From: MGBC163016 sp964469815 | Lineage (GTDB): Bacteria > Actinomycetota > Coriobacteriia > Coriobacteriales > Eggerthellaceae | Length of the DNA: 23,115 bases | Direction: 5' to 3' | Assembly: GCA_964469815.1 (NCBI GenBank) | Contig: CAYXZC010000030.1 | Coordinates: 1-23,115, forward strand | Shown: positions 7,633-15,100 of the stretch, piece after piece | Position numbering within the stretch: position 1 is the stretch's first letter | Layout: every line of letters starts with the position of its first letter | Notes under the pieces: generated by a model | Seen by the model: the letters and a program-made list of their open reading frames with translations, nothing else | Told to the model about the DNA's origin: nothing | Database searches by the model: none | Program-made: the position numbers and the translations under genes

Positions 7633-8325
7633 ATGAGCAACATCATCGTAGTTGGATGCGGACGCGTCGGTTCGCGGCTTGCCAACATGCTTTCCGATGG
7701 TGGCAATAACGTCTGTTGCATCGATCGCTCGATCGATGCGTTCGCGAATCTTGGACGGAATTTCAACGGCTCCACCATTCAGGGCGTCGGTTTCGACGAA
7801 GATGTGCTGATCCGCGCCGGGATCGAAGAATGTGATGTTTTGGCCGCTGTTACTCAGTATGACAATGCGAACCTCATGTGCGCCGAGGTGGCAAGCCGGC
7901 TTTTCGATGTGCCGCATGTTATCGCGAGGCTGTATAACAGCGATCACGAACGGGCTTACACTCAGCTCGGGATCGACTACGTTTGTGGCACTTCCCTTGT
8001 TGCCGAGGAGATATTCTCGAAGATCATCGCCGGGCATGGTTCGCATATAACAACGTTCGGTCAGTACGAAGTGCTCGAGTTCTCCCTTTATCTGGGCGAA
8101 GGCGAAGAAGCGGATCGCAAGAGCATCCATGTGTCCGATATGGAGAGGAATCACGAGATCCGGATCATCGCATTCGAGCGCGAGGACGGCTCCGTTTCAT
8201 CCATCCCATCGGCAGATTCTGTGTTATACAATGGAGATACGGTGCTGGCATGCGTCCAGCAAGACCACATCGATGACATCCTTCGCTACATGAAGGACAG
8301 CTCTAACGAGTGGTCGGGTCTATAG
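7633..8325 (+). CDS. TrkA/RCK potassium-channel regulatory subunit, first copy
   Basis: Cytoplasmic NAD(H)- or nucleotide-binding regulator of Trk/Ktr-type potassium uptake, 230 aa. The Rossmann N-domain (RCK_N, about 1-125) has GCGRVGS near the start and an acidic residue ending strand 2 (CCIDRS). It continues with DEDVLIRAGIEECDVLAAVT and the block NANLMCAEVASR. The RCK_C (TrkA_C) domain covers about 140-222. The ATG immediately follows the stop codon of the lysozyme-like gene (TAA-ATG), implying coupled translation. The potassium-translocating membrane partner (TrkH/KtrB) is not in the window. Confidence 0.9.
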   Translation: MSNIIVVGCGRVGSRLANMLSDGGNNVCCIDRSIDAFANLGRNFNGSTIQGVGFDEDVLIRAGIEECDVLAAVTQYDNANLMCAEVASRLFDVPHVIARLYNSDHERAYTQLGIDYVCGTSLVAEEIFSKIIAGHGSHITTFGQYEVLEFSLYLGEGEEADRKSIHVSDMERNHEIRIIAFEREDGSVSSIPSADSVLYNGDTVLACVQQDHIDDILRYMKDSSNEWSGL

Positions 8326-8340
8326 TCTCAGGAGCGTTAA

Positions 8341-9012
8341 GTGTACATCGTCATCATGGGCGGCGGAAAAGTCGGTTCTTACCTTGCCTCCGTCATGCTC
8401 TCAAGCGAAAATGAAGTTGCCCTTATCGAAGAGAATGCGAACAATGCCGATCTTTTGTCGGTGGCATACGAAGGCCAGTTCCTCGTGATCAACGGCGATG
8501 GTTGCGATTCGCGCTTCCAAGAGGACGCGGGTATTCGAAAGGCCGATGTTTTCGTGGGCGCTACCGGGCAAGATGATACGAACTTGGTCGGTTGTGAGAT
8601 CGCGCAGCGGGTGTTCCATGTTCCAAGGGTCATAGCTCGCGTGAACAACCCTAAGAATCTGCGCATCTTCCGCGAAGTCGGGATCGAATGCGTGTCGTCC
8701 ACAACGCTCATCGCGAATCTTATCGAAGAGGAAGCGCTTCTCGGGTCGGTCTCTGTGGTGTCTTCGCTTACGCACGGGAATGTTTCGCTGTCGGAATTCA
8801 CGGTCGGCAGGATGAAGCATCACTCGAAAGATGATGGGGTTGCCATTGCCGATATCCCCATGCCAAGCGGAGCCATAATAGTGGCGGTCGCGTATGAGGA
8901 TGATGCCGAGGTCGCGCGCCCTGAGATGCTGCTCTATCCCGGAGATCAGGTCATCGTCGTTGCGGATATCGATGCCCTCGATGAGGTTCGTGCGGCTTTC
9001 AGGTCTTTGTAG
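8341..9012 (+). CDS. TrkA/RCK potassium-channel regulatory subunit, second copy
   Basis: Second single-RCK protein, 223 aa, homologous to the one before it: GGGKVGSYLASVML at the N-terminus, GDGCD and RKADVFVGATGQDDTNLVGCEIAQR in the N-domain, and an RCK_C domain ending PGDQVIVVADIDALDEV. The start is GTG at 8341, fixed by AGGAG at 8330-8334. Only 15 bases separate it from the first copy, so the two are an operon. Together (230 + 223 aa) they match the length of the fused two-RCK TrkA of enterobacteria, and adjacent TrkA pairs are known in actinobacteria (ceoB/ceoC of Mycobacterium). They probably form a mixed regulatory ring; that is inference. Confidence 0.9.
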   Translation: MYIVIMGGGKVGSYLASVMLSSENEVALIEENANNADLLSVAYEGQFLVINGDGCDSRFQEDAGIRKADVFVGATGQDDTNLVGCEIAQRVFHVPRVIARVNNPKNLRIFREVGIECVSSTTLIANLIEEEALLGSVSVVSSLTHGNVSLSEFTVGRMKHHSKDDGVAIADIPMPSGAIIVAVAYEDDAEVARPEMLLYPGDQVIVVADIDALDEVRAAFRSL

Positions 9013-9047
9013 CCATTGCTTCTGGTCTGTGGCGATCTGTGAACACC

Positions 9048-9104
9048 GCGTAGTGGGCGATCTTGATCGCCCTTTTTGTGGGCGGTTAAAACCGCCCACT
9101 ACGC
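9048..9104. repeat. Palindromic repeat R3, likely terminator of the trkA operon
   Basis: Compact 57-base member of the repeat family. An outer inverted pair GCGTAGTGGGCG (9048-9059) / CGCCCACTACGC (9093-9104) encloses two hairpins. They are GGGCGATC-TT-GATCGCCC (9055-9072), followed by TTTTT and so terminator-like, and GTGGGCGGTT-AA-AACCGCCCAC (9078-9099). The two small hairpins and the outer pairing are mutually exclusive in part. Confidence 0.8.
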
Positions 9105-9181
9105 ATCAACCAGATACATCTCATATGCGCTGTCGAATCTGGGAAACCTTCTCCTTATTCCAATTGATGCTCCAATTCATA

Positions 9182-9187
9182 TACAAT
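9182..9187 (+). promoter_or_regulatory. Putative -10 box of purB
   Basis: TACAAT in the context ATATACAATCG, 41 bases before the purB start. The nearest TTGA-type hexamer (TTGATG, 9164-9169) is only 12 bases upstream, so a -35 box is unclear. Confidence 0.35.
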
Positions 9188-9222
9188 CGTGATAACGAAA
9201 CAAACCGTCGTGAGGGGATGAG

Positions 9223-10592
9223 ATGATCGATCGTTATACGCTTCCTGAAATGGGTCACATATGGGATTTCCAGAACAAATTCGATATCTGGCGCGAGATC
9301 GAGGTGCTAGCGTGCGAAGCCCAAGCCGAGCTCGGGCAATGTGGCATCACCAAGGAAGAAGCGAAATGGATACGCGATCATGCAGCTACCGATGCCGATC
9401 GCATCGCCGAGATAGAGAAGACGACCAATCACGATGTCATCGCATTCACCACGAATATGGCTGAGAATATCGATGCTGACATACCTGAAGGCGAAGAGAA
9501 GCCGAGCCGTTGGGTGCACTACGGCATGACATCCTCGGATCTGGGCGATACTGCGCTCAGTTACCAGATCGTGCAAGCGCTCGACATCATCATCGCAGAC
9601 ACGAAGAAGCTCGGCGCCATCTGCAAGCGTCGTGCGTTCGAGTTGCGCGATGCGCTTTGCGTAGGTCGCACCCATGGCATCCACGCCGAACCGATGACGT
9701 TCGGCATGAAGTTCGGAAGTTGGGCCTGGGCGCTGCATCGTTGCCTGGTGCGTCTCGAGCAGGCGCGCGAGGTCGCAGCTGTCGGCGCCATATCGGGCGC
9801 GGTTGGAACCTATTCCTCCATCGATCCGTTCGTCGAGCAATACGTCTGCGAGAAGTTGGGTCTTTCGCCCGATCCCCTGTCCACGCAGGTGCTCGCGCGC
9901 GACCGTCACGCTCAGGTTGCCGCAGCGCTTGCGGTGACCGCATCCACGCTCGAATCGATCGCCATGCAGGTTCGCCTGCTGCAGCAATCCGATGTGATCG
10001 AAGCTGAAGAGCCGTTCACCCGTGGACAAAAGGGCTCATCGGCGATGCCGCATAAGCGCAACCCAATAACCGCTGAGCGCGTGTGCGGGATGGCTCGCAT
10101 CGTGAAGGCGAACGCACAAGTGGCTTTCGACGACGTGGCGCTTTGGTACGAGCGCGATATCTCACATTCGAGCGCAGAGCGCATCGCGCTGGCCGATAGC
10201 TTCATCGCGCTGGATTATATGTTCTCCAAGATGAATTGGATGCTCGATGGATTGCAGGTCTATCCTGCGAAGATGGAGCACAACCTGTGGCGCACGCGCG
10301 GCCTTATCTTCTCCTCCAAANNNNNNNNNNTCTGGCGTTGGTGAATGCGGGGCTCACGCGCGAAGATGCGTACGTTATCGTGCAGCGCAACGCCATGCAG
10401 GTGTGGGAGGATATCCAAAACGCCATCGATGGCTCTACGTTCAAGGAGCGGATCGAGGCTGACGAAGACGTGCAAGCGCTGATGGCCGAAGGTGCGCTCA
10501 CGCGATCTGAGCTGGACGCCATCTTCGATCCCAAGGCATTCCTGACACGCATCGACCTTGTCTTCGACCGTCTGGAGGGACTGGAGTTCTAG
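9223..10592 (+). CDS. purB: Adenylosuccinate lyase (interrupted by assembly gap)
   Basis: Catalyses two fumarate-releasing steps: SAICAR to AICAR in de novo purine synthesis, and adenylosuccinate to AMP. It belongs to the fumarase/aspartase superfamily. Visible signatures are HYGMTSSDLGDTAL, GRTHGIHAEP with the conserved histidine, and the mobile-loop signature GSSAMPHKRNP with the catalytic serine at 272/273. GAGGGG at 9212-9217 supports the ATG at 9223. Ten N bases at 10321-10330 break the frame: the upstream part ends GLIFSSK and the downstream part resumes LALVNAGLTREDAY, exactly where homologues have two intervening residues (Val-Leu/Met). The gene is therefore almost certainly intact; the run of N is not the true length. 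Estimated product about 454 aa. Confidence 0.95.
10321..10330. other. Assembly gap (10 N) inside purB
   Basis: A run of ten undetermined bases. For the two halves of purB to be in frame, the number of missing bases must leave remainder 2 on division by 3. Comparison with the family motif GLI.SQRV(M/L)L suggests five. Confidence 0.95.
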
Positions 10593-10621
10593 CCAACAGG
10601 GTTTTGCCCGTTGAGCCTTTA

Positions 10622-10691
10622 CTCGCAAAGCCTAGCTCGCAGAGTTCAGCCCGCAAAGCCTAGCCTGCAAGGCTTAACCCGCAGAGTTTGA
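10622..10691. repeat. 14-bp imperfect tandem repeat, five copies
   Basis: Five back-to-back 14-base units begin at 10622, 10636, 10650, 10664 and 10678: CTCGCAAAGCCTAG, CTCGCAGAGTTCAG, CCCGCAAAGCCTAG, CCTGCAAGGCTTAA and CCCGCAGAGTTTGA. Units 1 and 3 resemble each other, as do 2 and 5. A more degenerate copy may precede them. AGCCT/AGGCT within units 3-4 can pair as a weak hairpin. It lies just after purB, before the lipoprotein promoter. Confidence 0.75.
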
Positions 10692-10723
10692 CCTCCCGTG
10701 CTGAAGTTTTGCCTTCTACGCGG

Positions 10724-10729
10724 TAAAAT
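10724..10729 (+). promoter_or_regulatory. Putative -10 box of the lipoprotein gene
   Basis: TAAAAT in the context GCGGTAAAATA, nearly the same as the box at 6550. It would give a 5' leader of about 52 bases before the ATG at 10788. No clear -35 hexamer. Confidence 0.4.
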
Positions 10730-10787
10730 AGGCAATCATCTCCCATATCTCGAAGTTTCCCGCCCCAAAGGGGAGAAGGAGAACACC

Positions 10788-11621
10788 ATGAAGCTCAAAA
10801 CGATCGCATGCGCATTCATCTCTGTCGCTCTTTGCGCCGGTATGTTTGGCATGGCAGGTTGTGCAAGCCAATCGCAGGATCAAAACGACTCTACGCAGAC
10901 GAACACCGTGAGCATAGAGGCCGTTCCCATCCAGATCAACCAATCAGGCTTCTCTGCAACCGATGAAGGCGAAGTGAACTACGTGTTCACCATGTCCAAT
11001 CCCAACGATGGCTACATGGCGGATCGAATAACGTTCTCCATTACCGGCTACGATGCGGAAGGGAACATGGTGCTCGGTGCTGCCGAGAGCGTTGAGAGGA
11101 TCGTTCCGGGGCTGGAATATGCCATCGCCGGTTCTGCGTTCAAGGCCGGCAACGGCATGGTCGAGCGGATCGAGATAACACCTTCGATGGATCAGGTCAG
11201 CTGGATCCCGACCGATCTTGGAACGGATGAAGCTGCGGGGATGTTCTCGGTCGTGGATTCCAAGAGCGGGCGCCTTGCGGATGAGACCGTGTCCATAAGC
11301 GGACGCGTGGTCGCCGATAACGAAAGCGCGATCGCAAGCGCAGAAGGTGTTGACGCGGGCAACATCAGCGCGAGGGTATGTGCCGTGCTGGTCGATACGT
11401 CCGGTAATTTCGTAGCAGGGGGAATGGCGGATGGCCTCGTTTTCGATGAGAGGGAAGTACCGATCCCTGAAGGCGAAAGCTCATCAGTCAGCGTCTCGGG
11501 CGATGACCAGGCGCAGGAGCAAAGCAGCACCGATAACGCCTTGAGGGCTGCGCAATTCTCTATCACTATCCCCAGCACACCGGGCTTCAAGGAGTGCCGT
11601 TATTTCGTGATGCCCTCCTAA
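10788..11621 (+). CDS. Secreted lipoprotein of unknown function
   Basis: 277-aa exported lipoprotein. The signal peptide MKLKTIACAFISVALCAG ends in lipobox MAGC with Cys25. A polar Gln/Asp/Ser/Thr-rich spacer follows. The folded part (about 45-277) is predicted beta-rich, with a pattern like extracellular immunoglobulin-like or FxLYD-type domains (VNYVFTMSNPNDGYMADRIT, VSISGRVVADNESAIASAEG), but I cannot assign a family. The frame runs further upstream to 10698; the ATG at 10788 is chosen because AAGGAGA lies just before it and the signal peptide begins there. It is followed after 41 bases by a membrane histidine kinase gene on the same strand, so a shared surface-sensing role is conceivable but not shown. 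Confidence 0.75.
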   Translation: MKLKTIACAFISVALCAGMFGMAGCASQSQDQNDSTQTNTVSIEAVPIQINQSGFSATDEGEVNYVFTMSNPNDGYMADRITFSITGYDAEGNMVLGAAESVERIVPGLEYAIAGSAFKAGNGMVERIEITPSMDQVSWIPTDLGTDEAAGMFSVVDSKSGRLADETVSISGRVVADNESAIASAEGVDAGNISARVCAVLVDTSGNFVAGGMADGLVFDEREVPIPEGESSSVSVSGDDQAQEQSSTDNALRAAQFSITIPSTPGFKECRYFVMPS

Positions 11622-11662
11622 CGCCCTCCTGATGCCCTTTTGATGCAAAGGACGGTATCCTG

Positions 11663-13003
11663 ATGGAAAAGCTCGAGAAGACCCGCAACGAGGTAAGATG
11701 GCTCCCGCATATCCGCTCGTTCGAGATAGCGACCGCTATCGGCGCGGTGGTCTCTGCCATGGCTGTGGCATGGCTGCTTTATGCATCCGATGCGCCGCTG
11801 CCGGTGATCATCGTCGCAGTCGTAGCGTTCGTCACCTGCATCGCCACCATCATGCGTCTTTTGTTCGACCCCGATTCAGTGCGTGCCCGCCAGACCGATC
11901 TTATGCTGCGCATCGCGAACTCCATGGTCGATCTTATGTCGGAGGGAATGACATCTCAGGCCTCGCAGCGTATCTGCGAGATGCTGTTGCCGCGAACCGC
12001 TGCCATCGCCGTTGCCATCACCGATAAGACGACCATCCTTGGATATGCCGGCTACAGAGAGGCAGAGAATCCACAAGGTTCGATCATCCGCACGCAGGCA
12101 ACGCACGATACGCTCGAAGATGGCATCACGCGTCTGCTCTACACGCCGGCCGAGATCGGCCTTCCCGAAAGCGCGAAGCTCATCAAGGCAGCAATCATCG
12201 TTCCGATAAAATATGCGGGTGAGATAGTCGGGACGCTCAAGTTCTACTATAGAAGCTCGTGGCGCATCACCGAGACGCAAAAATCCATCGCGCGTGGCCT
12301 TGGCAAGCTGATATCCACAGAAGTTGCAGCCAGCAAGCTCGAAGAGCAGCGCGAACTGGCAACATCCATGGAGCTCAAGATGCTCCAAAGCCAGATCAAC
12401 CCGCACTTCCTGTTCAACACGATCAACACCATCGCGTCGCTGATCCGTACGGATCCTGCCAAAGCCCGCGTGCTCCTGCGGGATTTTGCGGTGTTCTATC
12501 GTTCAACGCTTGAGAATTCCCAGGATCAGATCAAGCTGGCCATCGAATTGGAGCAGACTCTGCGTTACTTCTCGTTCGAGATGGCAAGGTTCGGTGAAGA
12601 CAGGCTTGCCATGGTCGTTGACATGGAAAGCGGCATCACGGCCGATGAATTCGATGTGGAAGAGATGATGGTGCCTCCTTTCCTTTTGCAGCCTATCGTG
12701 GAGAACGCGGTGAAGCATGCCATGCCCGCAGAAGGCAAGCTCACCATCTCGATCGAGGCCATATCGGAGGGCAGCGATATCCTGCTTCGGATCTCCGATG
12801 ACGGGGTCGGTATGACGCATGAGGCTTGCGAGAACATCATGAACACGGATTCCACCACAGGGCTTGGTATCGCGGTGAAGAACGTGCACGACAGGATGCA
12901 TGGGTTCTTCGGGTCGGATGCCGAGATGCTAGTCACCAGCAAAGTGGGTGAAGGAACGCAGGTCACGCTGCGTTTCCCGCGGATTATCGAGAAGGAATCC
13001 TAG
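11663..13003 (+). CDS. LytS/YehU-type sensor histidine kinase
   Basis: Membrane sensor kinase of 446 aa. Two transmembrane helices (about 20-42 and 46-64) are followed by a GAF-like sensory domain (about 85-215) and a short helical linker. The His_kinase (LytS-type) dimerisation block is SQINPHFLFNTINTIASL, with phospho-acceptor His248. The ATPase domain has N-box LLQPIVENAVKHAM, G1 box ISDDGVGM and GLGIAVKNVHDRM. Family members with five or more N-terminal helices sense the cell envelope; this one has only two helices and a cytoplasmic GAF domain. AAAGGA at 11647-11652 lies before the ATG. The expected LytR-type response regulator is absent from the neighbouring genes, so the kinase is an orphan within this window. 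Confidence 0.9.
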   Translation: MEKLEKTRNEVRWLPHIRSFEIATAIGAVVSAMAVAWLLYASDAPLPVIIVAVVAFVTCIATIMRLLFDPDSVRARQTDLMLRIANSMVDLMSEGMTSQASQRICEMLLPRTAAIAVAITDKTTILGYAGYREAENPQGSIIRTQATHDTLEDGITRLLYTPAEIGLPESAKLIKAAIIVPIKYAGEIVGTLKFYYRSSWRITETQKSIARGLGKLISTEVAASKLEEQRELATSMELKMLQSQINPHFLFNTINTIASLIRTDPAKARVLLRDFAVFYRSTLENSQDQIKLAIELEQTLRYFSFEMARFGEDRLAMVVDMESGITADEFDVEEMMVPPFLLQPIVENAVKHAMPAEGKLTISIEAISEGSDILLRISDDGVGMTHEACENIMNTDSTTGLGIAVKNVHDRMHGFFGSDAEMLVTSKVGEGTQVTLRFPRIIEKES

Positions 13004-13022
13004 AGCGTTGGATGCAGGTTCG

Positions 13023-13451
13023 ATGAGAGGATCGCACGTAGCATCCGAAGCGCAAGAGGACGCCGTTCGTGTTGAGGCCATAGATATAGTGAAGGGTCGC
13101 ATGATCGTCCGAGTGCGTCTTCGCGAAGGGTCGCGCTATACCGATCCGCGTATCGCTGTGAAGGTGATGACGCGTTTTCCCTGCGTAGGGTTGCATTCTT
13201 GCAAGAATGATTCCGGGCCGCATTTTTCCGATGTGATCGAGCGAACTTCTATAGCGCATGTTCTGGAGCATCTGGTCATCGATCTTCAGCTAAGCAACGA
13301 TAACACTCCCATGGAAAGCACGTTTGCCGGATTCACGCAGTGGGTCGATGAGGATGAGGGGATCGCCGAGGTGCAGGTGGCGTTTCGAAATGACATGGTG
13401 GCGGTTCAGGCTTTGCACGATGCTGTTCGGTTCCTGAACGATATCCTGTAG
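13023..13451 (+). CDS. Stand-alone protein resembling cyanophycin synthetase N-terminal domain
   Basis: 142-aa protein with no catalytic domain that I recognise. Its middle, FPCVGLHSC...ERTSIAHVLEHLVIDLQ, matches by memory the pattern in the N-terminal domain of cyanophycin synthetase CphA (LVEHFC...REGTYMGHIVEHVALELQ). Its end (QWVDEDEGIAEVQVAFRN) matches the CphA segment of the type FEYVYEEAGRYAGRVAVRL. The large ATP-grasp and Mur-ligase domains of CphA are missing. It follows the histidine kinase gene by 19 bases. The start is uncertain: the frame is open from 12948 (overlapping the kinase), with TTG at 13008 and ATG at 13023 as alternatives, none with a strong ribosome binding site. The coding call is fairly firm; the family call is tentative. 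Confidence 0.65.
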   Translation: MRGSHVASEAQEDAVRVEAIDIVKGRMIVRVRLREGSRYTDPRIAVKVMTRFPCVGLHSCKNDSGPHFSDVIERTSIAHVLEHLVIDLQLSNDNTPMESTFAGFTQWVDEDEGIAEVQVAFRNDMVAVQALHDAVRFLNDIL

Positions 13452-13474
13452 CGACCCGCAACATTGACTTTTAA

Positions 13475-13609
13475 GTTCACTTTAGCAACGAAGTGAACAT
13501 ACTTTCGTCTCGACGCGTCGTCATCGTGAGCTAACTCGTGGAAGACCACCACGAGTGGATCTCACGATTCCTTTGGCTTGACCTCGACTCAAGCACGTTC
13601 ACTTCGTTG
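13475..13609. repeat. Nested inverted-repeat element
   Basis: An outer perfect 13-base inverted pair CAACGAAGTGAAC (13486-13498) / GTTCACTTCGTTG (13597-13609) encloses a long hairpin. In that hairpin TCGTGAG (13524-13530) pairs with CTCACGA (13561-13567), and inside it ACTCGTGG (13534-13541) pairs with CCACGAGT (13549-13556). The left arm also forms a local palindrome, GTTCACTT (13475-13482) with AAGTGAAC (13491-13498). It fills most of the 284-base gap before the aminotransferase gene. It could be a terminator, a small non-autonomous mobile element or an operator. Confidence 0.6.
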
Positions 13610-13666
13610 TTGTCATTCGGTCGCATTGATCCCTATGCACCTTCTTTTCGGCATCAAGCCTTAAAG

Positions 13667-13675
13667 TGATAAACT
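13667..13675 (+). promoter_or_regulatory. Putative extended -10 box of the aminotransferase gene
   Basis: TGATAAACT fits the extended -10 pattern TG-n-TAxxxT, about 60 bases upstream of the ATG at 13736. Extended -10 promoters do not require a good -35 box, and none is seen. Confidence 0.35.
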
Positions 13676-13735
13676 AAACCGTTAATTTCCGAATAAGCAT
13701 TTCCATTACCTAGAACCTGGTCATAGGAGGTCGAT

Positions 13736-15043
13736 ATGCCAAATTCAGCTCATTTGGAATTCGACACCTCGCGCGATAGGGTGGCAACCCGTGTCAAAAA
13801 GCTGCGTTCTTCACCCGTTCGCGATCTTTTCTCTGCGGCCACACGTCCCGATGTAATCTCGCTCTCCGGCGGAATGCCCGATGTGTCGCTGATCCCACAG
13901 GATGCCATCAGGCAGGCGGTTGCTGCGGTGGTCGAAGACGATGCGCTCCGCTCGGTCGCACTGCAATATGGATCCACCGATGGCGCTCTCAGCATGAGGA
14001 AGACAGTGTGCTCCCTCATGCGCGATATCGGCGTGCGATGCACGCCTGAACAGGTATTTCTTACCTCCGGGGCGCAGCAAGCGCTTGCGCTCATCGCGAA
14101 GACGTTCCTTGATCCGGGCGATATCGTCATCACGGAAGGCCCTACATACCTAACGGCGCTTTCCGCGTTCAATGGCTACGAACCCGAGATCATCACCGTC
14201 CCGTTCGATGAGAACGGCATGCGGATGGATATCCTGGAGGAAACCCTCGAGCGCATTGGCAAGGGCAACCCGCGTCTCAAGTTCATCTACACCATCCCGA
14301 ACTTTCAGAATCCGGGCGGCGTTACGATGTCGGATGATCGCCGCAAGCGCCTGATAGAGCTCGTGCAGGAATACCAGGTGATGCTCATCGAGGACGATCC
14401 ATACGGCAGGCTGCGCTACGAAGGTGGCCATCAGGTTCCGCTAAAGGCCATGGATTCGCGCGTGGTGTATCTTGGGACCATCTCGAAGACGATGGCGCCG
14501 GGGCTGCGCGTGGGCTGGATCGTGGCACCGACGCATGTCTTGGCGAAGATCAATCTGGTGAAGCAGGGAACCGATCTTTGTTGCAGTTCGTTCGACCAAG
14601 CGGTAGTGGAGCATTATTTCACGGACACGAATTGGCAGAAGGTGCTACAAGGGTTCATCAAGGTCTATGGCGAGCGTCGCGATGCGATGCTGGAGGCGCT
14701 CGAGGAATTCTTCCCCGAGGAGGCCACGTGGACGCATCCTGAAGGCGGCTTCTTCGTGTGGGTCACGTTGCCCGAGTATGTGGATACCGGATCGATGTTG
14801 GCCGAAGCGCTGGAAGCCGGGGTTACGTACGTGCCGGGAGATTCGTTCTATCCGGATGGCAAGCTCGGCAAGAACAGCATGCGCATCAACTTCAGCTACG
14901 AATCTCCCGAGAATATTCGCGAGGCTATTCGTCGTTTGTCGGAGGTTATCGAAGAGAGGCTCGAGCTGTATCGCGTATTCATCGATGCCGGCGCGATAAA
15001 ACCGGATCAGCCGCCGGTCAATTCGCATGAAAGGCGGCAGTAA
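13736..15043 (+). CDS. PLP-dependent class I/II aminotransferase
   Basis: Fold-type I aminotransferase of 435 aa, probably cytoplasmic. It has LSGGMPDVSLIP near the N-terminus, YGSTDGALSMRKTV, the cofactor-stacking region SGAQQALALIAKTF, IPNFQNPGG, the PLP-pyridine aspartate in IEDDPYGRLRY, and the Schiff-base lysine Lys251 in SKTMAPGLRVGW. This is the LysN / MocR-type aminotransferase branch (2-aminoadipate, branched-chain or aromatic substrates) but without the N-terminal GntR helix-turn-helix of MocR regulators, so it is an enzyme. The substrate cannot be fixed. AGGAGG at 13725-13730 gives a strong start. The D-Ala-D-Ala ligase gene follows after 57 bases. Confidence 0.9.
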   Translation: MPNSAHLEFDTSRDRVATRVKKLRSSPVRDLFSAATRPDVISLSGGMPDVSLIPQDAIRQAVAAVVEDDALRSVALQYGSTDGALSMRKTVCSLMRDIGVRCTPEQVFLTSGAQQALALIAKTFLDPGDIVITEGPTYLTALSAFNGYEPEIITVPFDENGMRMDILEETLERIGKGNPRLKFIYTIPNFQNPGGVTMSDDRRKRLIELVQEYQVMLIEDDPYGRLRYEGGHQVPLKAMDSRVVYLGTISKTMAPGLRVGWIVAPTHVLAKINLVKQGTDLCCSSFDQAVVEHYFTDTNWQKVLQGFIKVYGERRDAMLEALEEFFPEEATWTHPEGGFFVWVTLPEYVDTGSMLAEALEAGVTYVPGDSFYPDGKLGKNSMRINFSYESPENIREAIRRLSEVIEERLELYRVFIDAGAIKPDQPPVNSHERRQ

Positions 15044-15100
15044 GAGTGACAAAGGGTCAGGCTTAATGTCACTTTCTCTCTACTATAGAAAGGAAACAAG

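Noticed and set aside
10321..10344. purB as a frameshifted pseudogene
   Set aside because: The break coincides exactly with ten N bases, and both sides carry intact conserved motifs; it is an assembly gap.
13736..15043. MocR-type transcriptional regulator
   Set aside because: The aminotransferase domain begins near the N-terminus and there is no GntR helix-turn-helix.
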